From an uncultured bacterium (GTDB lineage Bacteria; Bacillota; Clostridia; Lachnospirales; Lachnospiraceae): 64,000 nt of DNA. Below, piece by piece: positions 41,741 through 52,589 of this stretch. The stretch is taken from assembly GCA_947383005.1 (NCBI GenBank), contig CANDBT010000018.1:1-64000 (forward strand). The letters are read 5' to 3'. Position numbers and translations under genes: made by a program. Within the stretch, counting starts at the first letter, position 1. Each line of letters opens with the position of its first letter. The notes below the pieces were generated by a model, which worked only from the letters and a program-made list of their open reading frames with translations, was not told the DNA's origin and did no database searches.

Positions 41741-44700
41741 GTGGCTACAACAAGCAGAAAGAAAGCAGCTTCAGGGAAAGATCCGGCAAAAGCCAGTCAA
41801 GAGAAGCGATCAAGGAAAAATACGGCCCCGGTTCCGGAAAAGGAAGATTTTATCGGAGCAGAGATTATCATCCTATTGTCGTTTGCTCTTGCTGTTTTGC
41901 TGTTTTTAAGCAATTTTCATCTGTGTGGTGCAGCAGGCGGTTTTTTGAGAAATTTGCAGCTCGGGATTTTCGGCATGGTGGGATTTATTGCCCCACTTCT
42001 TTTATTTGTAGGTATTTGTTTTTATCTTTCCAATCGGGGAAATCCTGTGGCAATGCGAAAGCTGGCAGCTTGTATAGGCGTGGTGCTGTCTTTGTGCGGA
42101 TTTGCCCAAATGTTGTTTGGCAGGCAGCCGGATTCGGGGACAGGTATCTGGGAATATTTTCGGTTGTCAGCAGAAAGCGGCCTGGGCGGTGGTCTGACGG
42201 GTGGTTTGATCTGTGCGGCCCTCTCGTCCGTGCTGGGTGGTATCGGTGCGTTTTTGATCCTTTTGGTCAGTTTTTTGATTTGTGTGGTATGTATTACCGA
42301 GCGCTCCATTGTCAAGGCAGTTAAACGCCATGGGGACGCGGCTTACCAGATGGCAAAGGAAGATATGGGCCGCAGGCGTGAACTGCATGCGGAGCGTCAG
42401 GAGGAACGCCGTCGCATGCGGGAGGAGAAGATTCGGGGAGTGAATCTGGGATCTACGGATTTGTTCCAGACGCAGAATCCAGAATGGGAGGATGAAGCTA
42501 AACAGTATGAGGAGCCTGAACAACAGCGCGGGGAACCGCGGCAGCAGTATGGGGAGCCAGTGACATATGACGAGTCAGGATATGATGATTTCGGTGAGGA
42601 AGAAGCAGCGGGCGATAGGAATTTTGCTGGACAGACTATGCCTTTGAAAAGCCGGCCGCCTGCGTCGCAGAAAACGGTACAGCCTATGCCGCAGGAGCCG
42701 GTACGTTCCTTGTCGCGGGCAGATGTTTTTACGGGGAAAATCACCATGCCGGGATCTTATGCCGATACCGACGAAGATACGGCGCCTTTTGAGGAGGATG
42801 AGGTGCTTTCTCCGGCAGAATCGGCACAGCGCTTGGTAGCGGAGGGAATTTCCAGCATTGATGATTTTGAGGGAATGTTTGGGAAGCCGGCGACGGTTCC
42901 GTCATTTCCGTCAACAGCGGCGGAACCATCTTTTCAGGGTTTGGATGAAGAAAAACTTGAGGAACCCATTATTCCCTTCAAAAAGCCCCATACCGATAGA
43001 GCCTCTGATTCCGAATTTGAGTCCGGAGAAGCGAGCCAGAATGAACCAGTAGTAAAATACGGACGGAATTTGCGGGCCTCTTATGATGAAGAACAGGAAG
43101 GCGAGATTTATCTGGAGGCTCCGGAGGAAGAGACTTTGTCTTTTGAATCTTCCGACAGAGGAAAGAATTGGGGGCAGGAGTGGTATGATGGCGAAGATGG
43201 CCTGGCGGAGGAAGGCAGCGGCAACGGTGAAAACAGTTACTATGGTGAAGGCAGCTATCGCGGTGAAAGCAGCTACCATGACGAAGATAGCAGTAATGGT
43301 GAAAACAACTACCATGATGAAAATAGCTATCGCGGTGAAAGCAGCTACCATGACGAAGATAGCAGTAACGGTGAAAACAGCTACTATGACGAAGATAGCA
43401 GTAACGGTGAAAACAGCTACTATGATGAAAGCAGCTATCGCGATGAAAACAGCTACTATGATGAAAGCAGCTATCGCGATGAAAACAGTTATCATGATGA
43501 AAGCAGTTATATCGATGAGGGCAGCAATCACAAAGCCAGCAGCTATTATCATGGGGACAGCTACAGTTATGAGGGTGGTCGTGACGAGGAAGGCAATAAC
43601 AGGCCCGGGAGCAGATATGATGAAGAAGGTTTTACCGATGAGTATCGTGTTCCGCGAGGAACCCGTCAGATCATAACCGCTGCCGGAAAGATTATCGAAA
43701 GTGATGCGGAGGCTTTGCAGAAAAAGCTCGAGACGAAAAGACAGGAAGCAAGAGATGGCCAAATGGGCGACGAGGCAGCTTTTCGTGTTCAAATTAAGGA
43801 AAAAGAGAAGCAGCCGAAAAAGGAATATCGCTTTCCGCCTACCAGTTTGATGAAGCCGGTCAGCCGCGTTGCCGGTACTTCGGAACAGGAGTACAGGGAG
43901 ATTGCCATTAAACTGCAGCAGACGCTGAGGGATTTTGGCGTGGGGGTTACCGTGACCAATATCAGCTGCGGGCCTTCCGTAACCCGATATGAACTGCACC
44001 CGGACCAGGGAGTCAAAGTCAGCAAGATTGTGGGACTGACGGATGATATCAAGCTGAGCCTGGCGGCGGCAGATATCCGTATCGAGGCGCCGATTCCCGG
44101 AAAATCCGCGGTAGGGATCGAGGTTCCCAATAAGGAGAATACCACCGTATATCTGAGGGAACTTCTGGAGTCCGATGCATTCCGGCATCATCCGTCCAAG
44201 CTGGCTTTTGCTGTGGGAAAGGATATCGGAGGGCAGGTGGTAGTAGCGGATATAGCGAAGATGCCGCATCTGCTCATTGCCGGCGCTACCGGCTCAGGAA
44301 AATCCGTCTGCATTAATACTCTGATTATGAGTATTATTTTTAAGGCAAATCCGGAAGAAGTGAAGCTGATCATGGTTGATCCGAAAGTGGTGGAGCTGAG
44401 TGTTTATAACGGAATCCCCCATCTGTTGATTCCCGTAGTGACAGACCCTAAAAAGGCTTCCGGCGCGTTAAACTGGGCAGTAGCGGAGATGGATGACCGT
44501 TATAAAAAATTTGCCCGCTATAATGTCAGGAATTTGGCAGGTTACAATGCCAAAGTGGAAAGTATTCAGGATATTGAGGATGAGGACAAGCCTCAAAAAT
44601 TGCCGCAGATTGTGATTATTGTGGATGAACTGGCAGATTTGATGATGGTGGCGCCCGGCGAGGTGGAGGAGGCGATTTGCCGTTTGGCGCAGTTGGCCCG

Positions 44701-45280
44701 TGCCGCCGGCATCCATCTGGTTATCGCTACCCAGCGGCCGTCAGTCAATGTCATTACCGGCCTGATTAAAGCCAATGTGCCATCCCGTATCGCATTTGCT
44801 GTTTCTTCCGGCGTGGATTCGCGGACGATTATCGATATGTATGGGGCGGAAAAGCTGCTGGGCAAAGGCGATATGCTGTTTTTCCCGTCGGGAATTCCCA
44901 AGCCTCAACGGGTTCAGGGGGCTTTTGTATCAGATACGGAGGTACAGCAGATTGTGGAATTTTTGACGGAACAGGGAATGGGTACGGAATACAATTGGGA
45001 AGTGGAAAAACAGATGAGTTCGGTGCCGTCTGCGGGAAGCGGCGGAAGCAGCAACGGCAGAGATGAATATTTTGTTCAGGCCGGCAGATCGATTATCGAG
45101 AAGGAAAAAGCATCTATCGGCATGCTGCAGCGGATGTTTAAAATCGGTTTTAACCGGGCCGCGCGGATCATGGATCAGTTGGCTGAAGCCGGAGTGGTAG
45201 GAGAAGAGGAGGGGACAAAGCCAAGAAAAGTATTGATGACAATGAAAGAATTTGAAGAAATGATGGAAAATGGCGGTTAA
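41741..45280 (+). CDS. ftsK: DNA translocase FtsK/SpoIIIE with repeat-rich linker
   Basis: Septal DNA pump of 1179 residues for chromosome segregation in division or sporulation. N-terminus: basic tail, then four membrane spans (about 44-185). The linker (about 200-690) is acidic and very long; residues about 494-597 are a repeat of units such as [12 protein letters not shown] and [11 protein letters not shown]. The motor follows: Walker [21 protein letters not shown], Walker [13 protein letters not shown], arginine-rich [20 protein letters not shown], and the gamma winged-helix DNA-reading domain ([20 protein letters not shown] to the end). SpoIIIE of Bacillus is about 790 residues, so the extra length is the linker. 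Start is GTG with AGGAGGAG. The linker repeats are in the same frame throughout. Confidence 0.95.
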   Translation: MATTSRKKAASGKDPAKASQEKRSRKNTAPVPEKEDFIGAEIIILLSFALAVLLFLSNFHLCGAAGGFLRNLQLGIFGMVGFIAPLLLFVGICFYLSNRGNPVAMRKLAACIGVVLSLCGFAQMLFGRQPDSGTGIWEYFRLSAESGLGGGLTGGLICAALSSVLGGIGAFLILLVSFLICVVCITERSIVKAVKRHGDAAYQMAKEDMGRRRELHAERQEERRRMREEKIRGVNLGSTDLFQTQNPEWEDEAKQYEEPEQQRGEPRQQYGEPVTYDESGYDDFGEEEAAGDRNFAGQTMPLKSRPPASQKTVQPMPQEPVRSLSRADVFTGKITMPGSYADTDEDTAPFEEDEVLSPAESAQRLVAEGISSIDDFEGMFGKPATVPSFPSTAAEPSFQGLDEEKLEEPIIPFKKPHTDRASDSEFESGEASQNEPVVKYGRNLRASYDEEQEGEIYLEAPEEETLSFESSDRGKNWGQEWYDGEDGLAEEGSGNGENSYYGEGSYRGESSYHDEDSSNGENNYHDENSYRGESSYHDEDSSNGENSYYDEDSSNGENSYYDESSYRDENSYYDESSYRDENSYHDESSYIDEGSNHKASSYYHGDSYSYEGGRDEEGNNRPGSRYDEEGFTDEYRVPRGTRQIITAAGKIIESDAEALQKKLETKRQEARDGQMGDEAAFRVQIKEKEKQPKKEYRFPPTSLMKPVSRVAGTSEQEYREIAIKLQQTLRDFGVGVTVTNISCGPSVTRYELHPDQGVKVSKIVGLTDDIKLSLAAADIRIEAPIPGKSAVGIEVPNKENTTVYLRELLESDAFRHHPSKLAFAVGKDIGGQVVVADIAKMPHLLIAGATGSGKSVCINTLIMSIIFKANPEEVKLIMVDPKVVELSVYNGIPHLLIPVVTDPKKASGALNWAVAEMDDRYKKFARYNVRNLAGYNAKVESIQDIEDEDKPQKLPQIVIIVDELADLMMVAPGEVEEAICRLAQLARAAGIHLVIATQRPSVNVITGLIKANVPSRIAFAVSSGVDSRTIIDMYGAEKLLGKGDMLFFPSGIPKPQRVQGAFVSDTEVQQIVEFLTEQGMGTEYNWEVEKQMSSVPSAGSGGSSNGRDEYFVQAGRSIIEKEKASIGMLQRMFKIGFNRAARIMDQLAEAGVVGEEEGTKPRKVLMTMKEFEEMMENGG
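43222..43530 (+). repeat. In-frame Ser/Tyr/Glu/Asn repeat tract in the ftsK linker
   Basis: About 20 degenerate 15-bp modules built on AGCTAC(or TAT) and GATGAAAGC/GAAAAC words. Some blocks of 60 or more bases are near identical (for example 43261-43305 and 43327-43371). Units are multiples of three, so length changes would keep the frame. Confidence 0.85.
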
Positions 45281-45354
45281 GTATGATAAGATGGTGGAAT
45301 CTTAAGCACAGAGAGACTCCGGGAGTACAGGAAAAAGAATGGGAGGACACAGAG

Positions 45355-47025
45355 ATGAAAACAGATATCGAGATAGCTCAGGAAGCCAGGATGGAGCCGA
45401 TAAAGACAGTCGCTGCCGCTTATGGAATCGGGGAAAACGAGTTGGAACTGTATGGCAATTACAAAGCCAAGCTCACTGACGAGTTGTGGAACAAGGTAAA
45501 AGACAATCCGGACGGACGGCTGGTTTTGGTGACGGCGATCAATCCGACGCCTGCGGGAGAAGGCAAGACGACGACCAGTATCGGCCTGGCTGATGCGTTG
45601 AGCCGTCTGGGGAAAAAGACTATGCTGGCGCTTCGCGAGCCGTCCCTGGGGCCATGTTTCGGGATAAAGGGGGGGGCGGCCGGCGGCGGCTATGCCCAGG
45701 TGGTTCCCATGGAAGATCTGAACCTTCATTTTACCGGCGATTTCCATGCGATTACTTCGGCGAACAATCTGTTGTCAGCTCTTTTGGATAACCATATCCA
45801 ACAAGGGAATTCCCTGCAGATTGATACCCGTCAGGTTTTGTGGAAACGGTGCATGGATATGAACGACCGGGCGCTGCGCAATATTGTGGTGGGCCTGGGG
45901 GCAAAGGCCGACGGCGTGGTGCGGGAAGATCATTTTGTGATTACCGTGGCATCCGAGATTATGGCGATTTTATGTTTGGCTGACGATATGGAAGATTTGA
46001 AGGAGCGGCTGGGGAAAATTATCGTGGCGTATAATTATGCGGGCGAACCGGTGACGGCTGCCCAGTTGAACGCGGTAGGCGCCATGGCCGCCCTTCTCAA
46101 AGACGCGATCAAACCCAATATCATCCAGACTTTGGAGCATACAGGAGCGCTTGTTCACGGCGGGCCATTTGCCAATATCGCTCACGGCTGCAACAGCGTC
46201 CGCGCCACACGGACAGCACTGAAACTGGCGGATGTGGTGGTGACGGAAGCCGGGTTTGGCGCCGATCTGGGGGCGGAGAAATTTTTGGATATCAAATGCC
46301 GCAAGGCAGGGTTTAAGCCGGATGCGGTCGTGCTGGTGGCTACGGTTCGGGCGCTGAAGTATAACGGCGGCGTGCCAAAGGCCGATTTAGGGACGGAAAA
46401 TTTGGAAGCGCTGAAAAAAGGCATTGTCAATCTGGAAAAACATATAGAAAATATCCAAAAATATGGGGTTCCCGTAGTTGTCACGTTAAATTCCTTTGTC
46501 AGCGACACTCAGGCTGAATATGAATTTATCCGTGGCTTTTGCGAGGCGCGGGGATGTGAGTTTGCTTTGTCCGAAGTGTGGCTCAAAGGCGGTGAGGGGG
46601 GCGAGGCACTGGCCCAAAAAGTGTGGGAAACCCTGGAAAACAAAGAAAGCCATTATCATCCGATTTATCCGGACGAGATGAGTTTGAAGGAAAAGATTCA
46701 TACTATATCATCAGAGATCTATGGGGCTGACGGAGTCAGCTACACGCCTTCTGCCGAGAGGGCGCTGGCGCAGATCGAGAAGCTTGGTTTCGGCCATTTG
46801 CCGGTGTGTATGGCAAAGACACAATATTCCCTGTCGGATGACCAGAATAAATTGGGCCGGCCGACGGGATTTACGGTTAGTGTCCGGGATGTGTATGTGT
46901 CTGCCGGAGCCGGGTTTGTAGTCGTTCTGACCGGTGCGATTATGACTATGCCCGGACTGCCCAAAAAGCCGGCGGCAGACGGAATAGATGTCAATAAAGA
47001 AGGGATGATTACCGGGTTGTTCTGA
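45355..47025 (+). CDS. fhs: Formate--tetrahydrofolate ligase
   Basis: Makes 10-formyl-THF from formate, ATP and THF, for purines, formyl-Met-tRNA or acetogenic carbon flow. The 556 residues from ATG 45355 include the ATP loop [37 protein letters not shown] and the C-terminal [17 protein letters not shown]. The ATG has GGGAGG before it; an in-frame ATG at 45283, only 2 bases after ftsK, would add 24 non-family residues. It is separated from murE by 75 bases. No other one-carbon gene is close, so an acetogenic role cannot be judged. Confidence 0.96.
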   Translation: MKTDIEIAQEARMEPIKTVAAAYGIGENELELYGNYKAKLTDELWNKVKDNPDGRLVLVTAINPTPAGEGKTTTSIGLADALSRLGKKTMLALREPSLGPCFGIKGGAAGGGYAQVVPMEDLNLHFTGDFHAITSANNLLSALLDNHIQQGNSLQIDTRQVLWKRCMDMNDRALRNIVVGLGAKADGVVREDHFVITVASEIMAILCLADDMEDLKERLGKIIVAYNYAGEPVTAAQLNAVGAMAALLKDAIKPNIIQTLEHTGALVHGGPFANIAHGCNSVRATRTALKLADVVVTEAGFGADLGAEKFLDIKCRKAGFKPDAVVLVATVRALKYNGGVPKADLGTENLEALKKGIVNLEKHIENIQKYGVPVVVTLNSFVSDTQAEYEFIRGFCEARGCEFALSEVWLKGGEGGEALAQKVWETLENKESHYHPIYPDEMSLKEKIHTISSEIYGADGVSYTPSAERALAQIEKLGFGHLPVCMAKTQYSLSDDQNKLGRPTGFTVSVRDVYVSAGAGFVVVLTGAIMTMPGLPKKPAADGIDVNKEGMITGLF

Positions 47026-47100
47026 TGGCGGACAGTTGCGGCTGACGATAAGAAACCGGAGTGAAAGTAATTGTTGCAAATAAAATAAGGGGACGGAAAA

Positions 47101-48579
47101 ATGTTGAAGGATTGGTTGGAGGGAATTACCTATACGCTTTTACAAGGCAGTATAGATGTGGAGGCCGATGAGGTGGTTTATGATTCCCGAAAGGCAAGAC
47201 CGGGTGCGGTATTTGTCTGTATGGCAGGGACCCATGTGGATTCGCATGAATTTATTCCTCAGGTTTTACAAGCCGGCGTCCGGGTGCTGGTGGTAGAAAA
47301 AGAGGTGAAAGCGCCTTCTTCGGTGACGGTAATCCGGGTAGAGAACGGAAGGGAGGCTTTGGCGCTTCTTTCGGCCGCCAGATTCGGATATCCGGCAAGG
47401 AAGCTTTTAATGATTGGCATAACGGGTACCAAAGGGAAGACGACTACGGCCCATATGGTCAGGCAGATATTGGAGGTGTCCGGGAGAAAAACGGGCATTA
47501 TCGGGACGAATGGCGTGGATATCGGACATAAGCATTTTCCTACGGTCAATACTACGCCGGAATCCTATTCGCTTCATCAATATTTTGCCGAGATGGTGGA
47601 GGACGGGTGTGAGTGCTGTGTGATGGAAGTCTCTTCCCAAGCGTTAAAAATGCACCGCGTGGCAGGGATTGTTTTTGATTTTGCTGTTTTTACTAATATT
47701 TCCCCGGACCATATCGGGCCGGACGAACATGAGAATTTTGAAGAATATCTGTATTATAAAAAAAGGCTCTTTTTCCAAAGCCGTAAGGCGCTGATCAATG
47801 TAGATGACCAGCATAAGGAGGAGATTGCCGAAAATATTCCTTGTACCTGGGAAGGATTTGGATTGAACCGGGAAGCCCGTTACCAGGCAGAGCATATTCA
47901 TTGTATCTCTGATGAGGATTTTGTGGGATTGGAATTTACTATCCGGGGCACTTATGAAATCCCTGTGCGGGTGAATATACCAGGCAGATTTAATGTATAT
48001 AACGCTTTGGCTGCCGCCGCCGTATGCCTGGAGGCAGGGGTACCGAAAGAAGCTTTGTGTCATGGCCTGGAACATATGAAATTAGACGGGCGGATGGAGA
48101 TAGTATATACCTCGTCAAAGTGCTGTGTGATTGTGGATTATGCCCACAATGCGGTCAGTATGGAGAGCCTTTTGCTTACCCTGCGGGAATATGAACCGAA
48201 ACGTCTCGTATGTGTGTTTGGCTGCGGCGGCAACCGTTCAAAAGACCGAAGATATTCAATGGGGGAAATTGCCGGGAAATTGGCGGATTTTTCGATTATT
48301 ACGGCGGATAATTCCCGCTTTGAACGGGTAGAAGACATCATTGCGGATATTCGGGGAAGCATGGAAAAGACCGGAGGGAATTTTATTGAGATTCCTGACC
48401 GGAGAGAGGCTATCGAATACAGCATAACTCATGCCCAGCCGGGGGATATGATTGCCATTATTGGAAAGGGGCATGAAGATTATCAGGAAATCGAAGGAGT
48501 GCGTTATCCTTTCCTTGACCGGGCAGTCGTGCAGGAAGTGGTGGGCGCGCAAGAAGATGCTCCTTCCCATGAACAGTAA
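47101..48579 (+). CDS. murE: UDP-N-acetylmuramyl-tripeptide synthetase
   Basis: Adds the third residue of the peptidoglycan stem peptide in the cytoplasm. The 492 residues have the Mur ligase ATP loop GITGTKGKTTTAHMVRQI, the Asn/His loop NTTPESYSLH, and the C-terminal ligase domain DYAHNAVSMESL. The motif that selects the amino acid reads DNSR (in ITADNSRFERVEDI) where diaminopimelate-adding enzymes have DNPR. Arg is kept, so meso-diaminopimelate remains the better guess, but this is not certain. The last codons (PSHEQ, then TAA) lie within an ATGAACAGTAAC motif of the recurrent intergenic family. murF follows after 51 bases. Confidence 0.93.
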   Translation: MLKDWLEGITYTLLQGSIDVEADEVVYDSRKARPGAVFVCMAGTHVDSHEFIPQVLQAGVRVLVVEKEVKAPSSVTVIRVENGREALALLSAARFGYPARKLLMIGITGTKGKTTTAHMVRQILEVSGRKTGIIGTNGVDIGHKHFPTVNTTPESYSLHQYFAEMVEDGCECCVMEVSSQALKMHRVAGIVFDFAVFTNISPDHIGPDEHENFEEYLYYKKRLFFQSRKALINVDDQHKEEIAENIPCTWEGFGLNREARYQAEHIHCISDEDFVGLEFTIRGTYEIPVRVNIPGRFNVYNALAAAAVCLEAGVPKEALCHGLEHMKLDGRMEIVYTSSKCCVIVDYAHNAVSMESLLLTLREYEPKRLVCVFGCGGNRSKDRRYSMGEIAGKLADFSIITADNSRFERVEDIIADIRGSMEKTGGNFIEIPDRREAIEYSITHAQPGDMIAIIGKGHEDYQEIEGVRYPFLDRAVVQEVVGAQEDAPSHEQ

Positions 48580-48630
48580 CGAATAATTTGACGAAAAAAC
48601 GAATAAGATAAAGAAAAGAGAAACCGGATT

Positions 48631-50010
48631 ATGGAACAAATGACGGTAGGAGAAATTGTGCAGGCGACACAGGGAAAGCTTCTATGCGGGGCGGAGGACA
48701 GACCTCTGGCACATATTTGCATTGATTCCCAAAAAGTAAATCGCAAAGATTTATTTGTGCCTTTGATCGGGGAGCGGGTTGATGCCCACAGATTTATTGA
48801 GCAGGCTTTTGCCGCCGGGGCGGAAGCGGTTCTGACCAGCCGCCATGACGCCATGGAGGATGTCCATTCATGGATACGCGTGGAAGATACCAGGCGGGCG
48901 CTGCAGGCTATCGGAGCTTATTACCGGAAGAGGCTGACCCTTCCTCTGGTGGGAATTACCGGCAGCGTGGGGAAAACAACTACCCGGGAGATGGTCGCGG
49001 CGGCATTGTCGGCCGGTTATCGGGTATATAAAACTCCCGGCAATTACAACAGCCAGATAGGAGTGCCGATTACGTTGTCGGAGATTACCTCTCAGGATGA
49101 AATCGGCGTGTTGGAATTGGGGATGAGTATGCCGGGCGAGATGGAAGTGATTGCCCGGATTGCGCAGGCAGACATGGCGGTAATTACGAATGTGGATGTC
49201 ACCCATATCGAGCAGTTGGGCAGCAAGGAGAACATTTACCGGGAAAAGTTAAAGATTCAGGAAGGAATGAAAGCGGGTGGAACCCTGTTCTTAAATGGGG
49301 ATGATCCCATGCTCCAAAAGACCAGAGCCAAAGAAGGATGCCGGACCGTCTATTACGGAACCGGGGACAACAGTGACTATCGGGCGGTGAATATCCGCAT
49401 GGAAGACGGTTTTGGCGTATTTACTGCTGTACATGGCTCCTGCCATGTGGAAGTGCGGCTGAAAATCAGGGGATATCACAATATCCTCAATGCTTTGGCG
49501 GCATTGGCCGTAGCCGATGCCAATGGGGTGTCGATGACGGCAGCAGCCGGGAAGCTGGAAGAATTTACCGGTTATGAAGGGCGCCAGCAGATTGAACAAA
49601 AAAACGGAATAACTGTGATCGATGATACGTATAATGCCAGCCCGGCATCCATGACTGCGGCTTTGCAAGTGCTTTTTTCTTTTGATAAGGCAAAAAGGCG
49701 GATCGCGGTATTGGCAGATATGAAAGAGCTGGGGCCGGACGCGGAAGAATTCCATCGCCAGATAGGCCGCTGGTTGTCCAGGCACCCGGTAGATTTGCTT
49801 TTTACGCTCGGGAGTTTGGCAAAGGAGATTCAGACAGAGGCAAAGATGGATGCTTCCCGATGTTATTTTTTTACCGAAGAACAGCGGGATATGCTGTGTG
49901 AAAAATTAAGCAGCCTTTTGCAGCCGGGGGATTATGTCCTTTTAAAAGGCTCCCACAGTATGAAGCTGGGAGAGGTGGCCGAACGTTTGAAAAAGGGTAT
50001 CGGCTGGTAA
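48631..50010 (+). CDS. murF: UDP-MurNAc-tripeptide:D-Ala-D-Ala ligase
   Basis: Adds D-Ala-D-Ala to complete the cytoplasmic muropeptide. The 459 residues hold the ATP loop GITGSVGKTTTREMVAAAL, the KTPGNYNSQIGVPITL substrate segment and the C-terminal DDTYNASPASMTAAL. All three Mur ligase domains are present. It is co-directional with murE, 51 bases apart. Ribosome site AAGAGAAA is modest. Confidence 0.96.
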   Translation: MEQMTVGEIVQATQGKLLCGAEDRPLAHICIDSQKVNRKDLFVPLIGERVDAHRFIEQAFAAGAEAVLTSRHDAMEDVHSWIRVEDTRRALQAIGAYYRKRLTLPLVGITGSVGKTTTREMVAAALSAGYRVYKTPGNYNSQIGVPITLSEITSQDEIGVLELGMSMPGEMEVIARIAQADMAVITNVDVTHIEQLGSKENIYREKLKIQEGMKAGGTLFLNGDDPMLQKTRAKEGCRTVYYGTGDNSDYRAVNIRMEDGFGVFTAVHGSCHVEVRLKIRGYHNILNALAALAVADANGVSMTAAAGKLEEFTGYEGRQQIEQKNGITVIDDTYNASPASMTAALQVLFSFDKAKRRIAVLADMKELGPDAEEFHRQIGRWLSRHPVDLLFTLGSLAKEIQTEAKMDASRCYFFTEEQRDMLCEKLSSLLQPGDYVLLKGSHSMKLGEVAERLKKGIGW

Positions 50011-50065
50011 AGTATACCCGAAGGGTATACGAAACGGTGGCACATCAGAACAGACAGGAGAGAAT

Positions 50066-52084
50066 ATGGCGGTTAAGTATGCCAGCATTATCATTGATAT
50101 TTCTCATGAAAGCGTAGATCGGATTTTCCAATACCGGATACCGGAAAAGATTTTTTCGGAGGTTCGGGTGGGGACTCAGGTCTGCGTTCCTTTTGGTGCA
50201 GGAAACCGCGAGCGGAAAGGCTATGTGGTGGAAATCACGGAAAAAGCCGACTATGATGAGTCAAAGATCAAAGAAGTAGCGGGAGTGGTTGAAGGCAGCA
50301 TTACGGCAGATTCCCGGCTGATTGAGCTGGCCTGGTGGATGAAGGAGCGCTACGGTTCGACAATGAATCAGGCGTTAAAGACGGTGCTTCCCGTAAAACG
50401 CAAAGTGCGGGCACGCAGCCATCAGACTTTTGGTTTTGAAAAATTGCCGCCGGAGGGGAGCGGATCGGGGGGGATTTTGCCTTTGAACCCGGAACAGCAG
50501 CAGATTGCGGATACCTTTTGTGCGGATTATGATCGGGGGAAACGAAAACCTTGTCTGATTCATGGAATCACCGGCAGCGGGAAGACGGAAGTATATATGG
50601 CCATGATCAGCCATGTGTTGGCCCAGGGCCGCCAGGTTATTGTGCTGATACCGGAAATCGCGCTGACCTATCAAACGGTGATGCGGTTTTATGAGCGGTT
50701 TGGAGAGCGTATCTGTGTCATGCACTCCCGGCTGTCGGCGGGAGAACGCTATGAGCAGTTTGAACGGGCAAAAAAGGGAAAGACCGATATTATGATCGGA
50801 GCCCGGTCGGCGCTGTTTACGCCGTTTCCCGATTTAGGCCTGATTATTATGGACGAGGAACATGAAGGAGCTTACAAAAGTGAAGGGGCGCCGCGCTATC
50901 ATGCCAGAGAGGTGGCAGAAAAGCTGGCACAGATGAATGATGCCGCTTTGGTGATGGGTTCTGCCACTCCTTCCATGGAGGCTTTTTCCAAAGCGAAGGC
51001 AGGGATTTACCGATTGTTTTCTTTAGATAAACGGGCCGGGGACGGCAGCAGTCCGGCAACTGTCGAGGTGGTTGATTTGCGTAAGGAAATGAGGGATGGC
51101 AATAAATCGATTTTCAGCCGCCGCCTGCAGGAATTGATTACCGGCCGTTTGGAAAAAAAAGAACAAGTTATGTTGTTTATGAACCGCCGGGGATATTCCA
51201 GTTTTGTTTCCTGCAGAAGCTGCGGGAAGGCGATCAAGTGCCCACATTGCGACGTGTCCCTGACTCTCCACAATAAAAATCGCCTGATTTGCCATTATTG
51301 CGGTTATACGATCCCCATGCCCGAGGTTTGCCCGTCTTGCAAATCCGAATATTTGGCCGGGTTTGGCGTAGGTACGCAAAAAGTGGAGGAGATGGCCGTC
51401 CGGAGATTTCCCCAGGCAAGGATTCTGAGGATGGATTTGGATACCACCTCCCGCAAAGGAGGCCATGAAACCATTCTGGCAGCTTTTGCAAGAGAGGAGG
51501 CGGATATCCTGATCGGCACGCAGATGATCGTAAAAGGCCATGATTTTCCGGGAGTGACTTTGGTGGGAATATTGGCGGCGGATGTATCTTTATACGCACC
51601 GGATTTCCGGTGCGTGGAGCGGACTTTTCAGCTCCTGGTCCAGGCGGCCGGAAGGGCCGGAAGGGGAAAAAAACCGGGTATTGCCGTGATTCAGACGTAT
51701 CTGCCGGAGCATTATGGGATTCAGACTGCGGCTGCTCAGGATTACAACCATTTTTACCACCAGGAGATGGGCTACCGGGAACTGATGAATTATCCGCCGT
51801 CCTGTCATCTTTTGGGACTGCAGGTATCCGGGCAGGATGAACGGCTTACCAGCCATATGATGGATTTGATTCAGGCGTCGGTGGCGCGTCATTTCGGCAG
51901 TTGCGTAGAGATTATCGGTCCTGTTCCTGCGCCCGTCTATAAAGTAAATGATATTTACAGAAAAATTCTCTATATGAAACAGGGAAATTATGATATACTA
52001 ATGAAAATCCGCAAATATGTCCAGGAACGGTGGGATGAGACGGAGGATTGTAAAAAGTTGGCGATTCAGTATGATTTCAGTTAA
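50066..52084 (+). CDS. priA: Primosomal protein N', replication restart helicase
   Basis: Superfamily 2 helicase that reloads the replisome at stalled forks. The 672 residues include the N-terminal 3'-DNA-binding domain (about 1-105), Walker A GITGSGKTEVYMAM, motif II MDEEHEGAYKSE, the zinc-binding cysteine cluster (CRSCGKAIKCPHC, CHYCGYTIPMPEVCPSC), and helicase motifs in QMIVKGHDFPGVTLVGIL and QAAGRAGRGKKPG. It is about 60 residues shorter than the E. coli protein, with no domain obviously missing. The def-fmt pair follows, as in many Firmicutes. Confidence 0.96.
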   Translation: MAVKYASIIIDISHESVDRIFQYRIPEKIFSEVRVGTQVCVPFGAGNRERKGYVVEITEKADYDESKIKEVAGVVEGSITADSRLIELAWWMKERYGSTMNQALKTVLPVKRKVRARSHQTFGFEKLPPEGSGSGGILPLNPEQQQIADTFCADYDRGKRKPCLIHGITGSGKTEVYMAMISHVLAQGRQVIVLIPEIALTYQTVMRFYERFGERICVMHSRLSAGERYEQFERAKKGKTDIMIGARSALFTPFPDLGLIIMDEEHEGAYKSEGAPRYHAREVAEKLAQMNDAALVMGSATPSMEAFSKAKAGIYRLFSLDKRAGDGSSPATVEVVDLRKEMRDGNKSIFSRRLQELITGRLEKKEQVMLFMNRRGYSSFVSCRSCGKAIKCPHCDVSLTLHNKNRLICHYCGYTIPMPEVCPSCKSEYLAGFGVGTQKVEEMAVRRFPQARILRMDLDTTSRKGGHETILAAFAREEADILIGTQMIVKGHDFPGVTLVGILAADVSLYAPDFRCVERTFQLLVQAAGRAGRGKKPGIAVIQTYLPEHYGIQTAAAQDYNHFYHQEMGYRELMNYPPSCHLLGLQVSGQDERLTSHMMDLIQASVARHFGSCVEIIGPVPAPVYKVNDIYRKILYMKQGNYDILMKIRKYVQERWDETEDCKKLAIQYDFS

Positions 52085-52113
52085 AATATACGGATAAAGG
52101 AGCACGGACAGAT

Positions 52114-52587
52114 ATGGCAATCAGGAAGATTCGGAAAATAGGCGATGACATTTTACGGAAAGAATGCAAAGCGGTTAAGGCGGCGACTCCGCGGATTAAG
52201 CAGTTGGTTGAAGATATGTTTGAAACGATGTATGAGGCAAACGGCGTCGGCCTGGCAGCGCCCCAGGTAGGAGTATTAAAACAGATTGTCGTCATTGATG
52301 TGGAGGACGGCAACCAGTATGTACTGATCAATCCGGAAATATTGGAAGAGAGCGGAAGCCAGACCGGCGAGGAAGGATGTTTAAGCCTTCCCGGAAAGCA
52401 TGGTATGGTGACACGTCCGAATTATGTAAAAGTGAGGGCTTTCGATGAAAATATGCAGCAGTATGAGCTGGAGGGGGAAGAGCTTTTAGCCAGAGCTATT
52501 TGCCATGAATGCGCCCATCTCCATGGCGGGCTGTTTATCGATCTGGTGGAGGGCGAGCTGATGGATAACGGCAGCGAGGAGGAATAA
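52114..52587 (+). CDS. def: Peptide deformylase
   Basis: Removes the N-formyl group from new proteins. The 157 residues show the three metal/active motifs GVGLAAPQVGV, EEGCLSLPG (Cys ligand) and HECAHLHGGLF (HEXXH ligands). It is a type 1-like small form. The gene ends two bases before fmt, with which it works in opposite directions on initiator methionine. Confidence 0.97.
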   Translation: MAIRKIRKIGDDILRKECKAVKAATPRIKQLVEDMFETMYEANGVGLAAPQVGVLKQIVVIDVEDGNQYVLINPEILEESGSQTGEEGCLSLPGKHGMVTRPNYVKVRAFDENMQQYELEGEELLARAICHECAHLHGGLFIDLVEGELMDNGSEEE

Positions 52588-52589
52588 TC

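Noticed and set aside
43222-43530. CRISPR-like array
   Set aside because: The repeats are contiguous, in frame and without unique spacers of even size.
43083-43676. 197-codon plus-strand frame rich in TMTKIAV-type repeats
   Set aside because: It is the second frame of the same repeats within ftsK; Met/Val/Lys content follows from the repeat words.
42911-44269. 452-codon minus-strand frame over the ftsK linker
   Set aside because: It is a by-product of the Ser/Tyr repeat tract and a motor domain read in antisense. It has no ribosome site, and the plus strand carries clear FtsK motifs.
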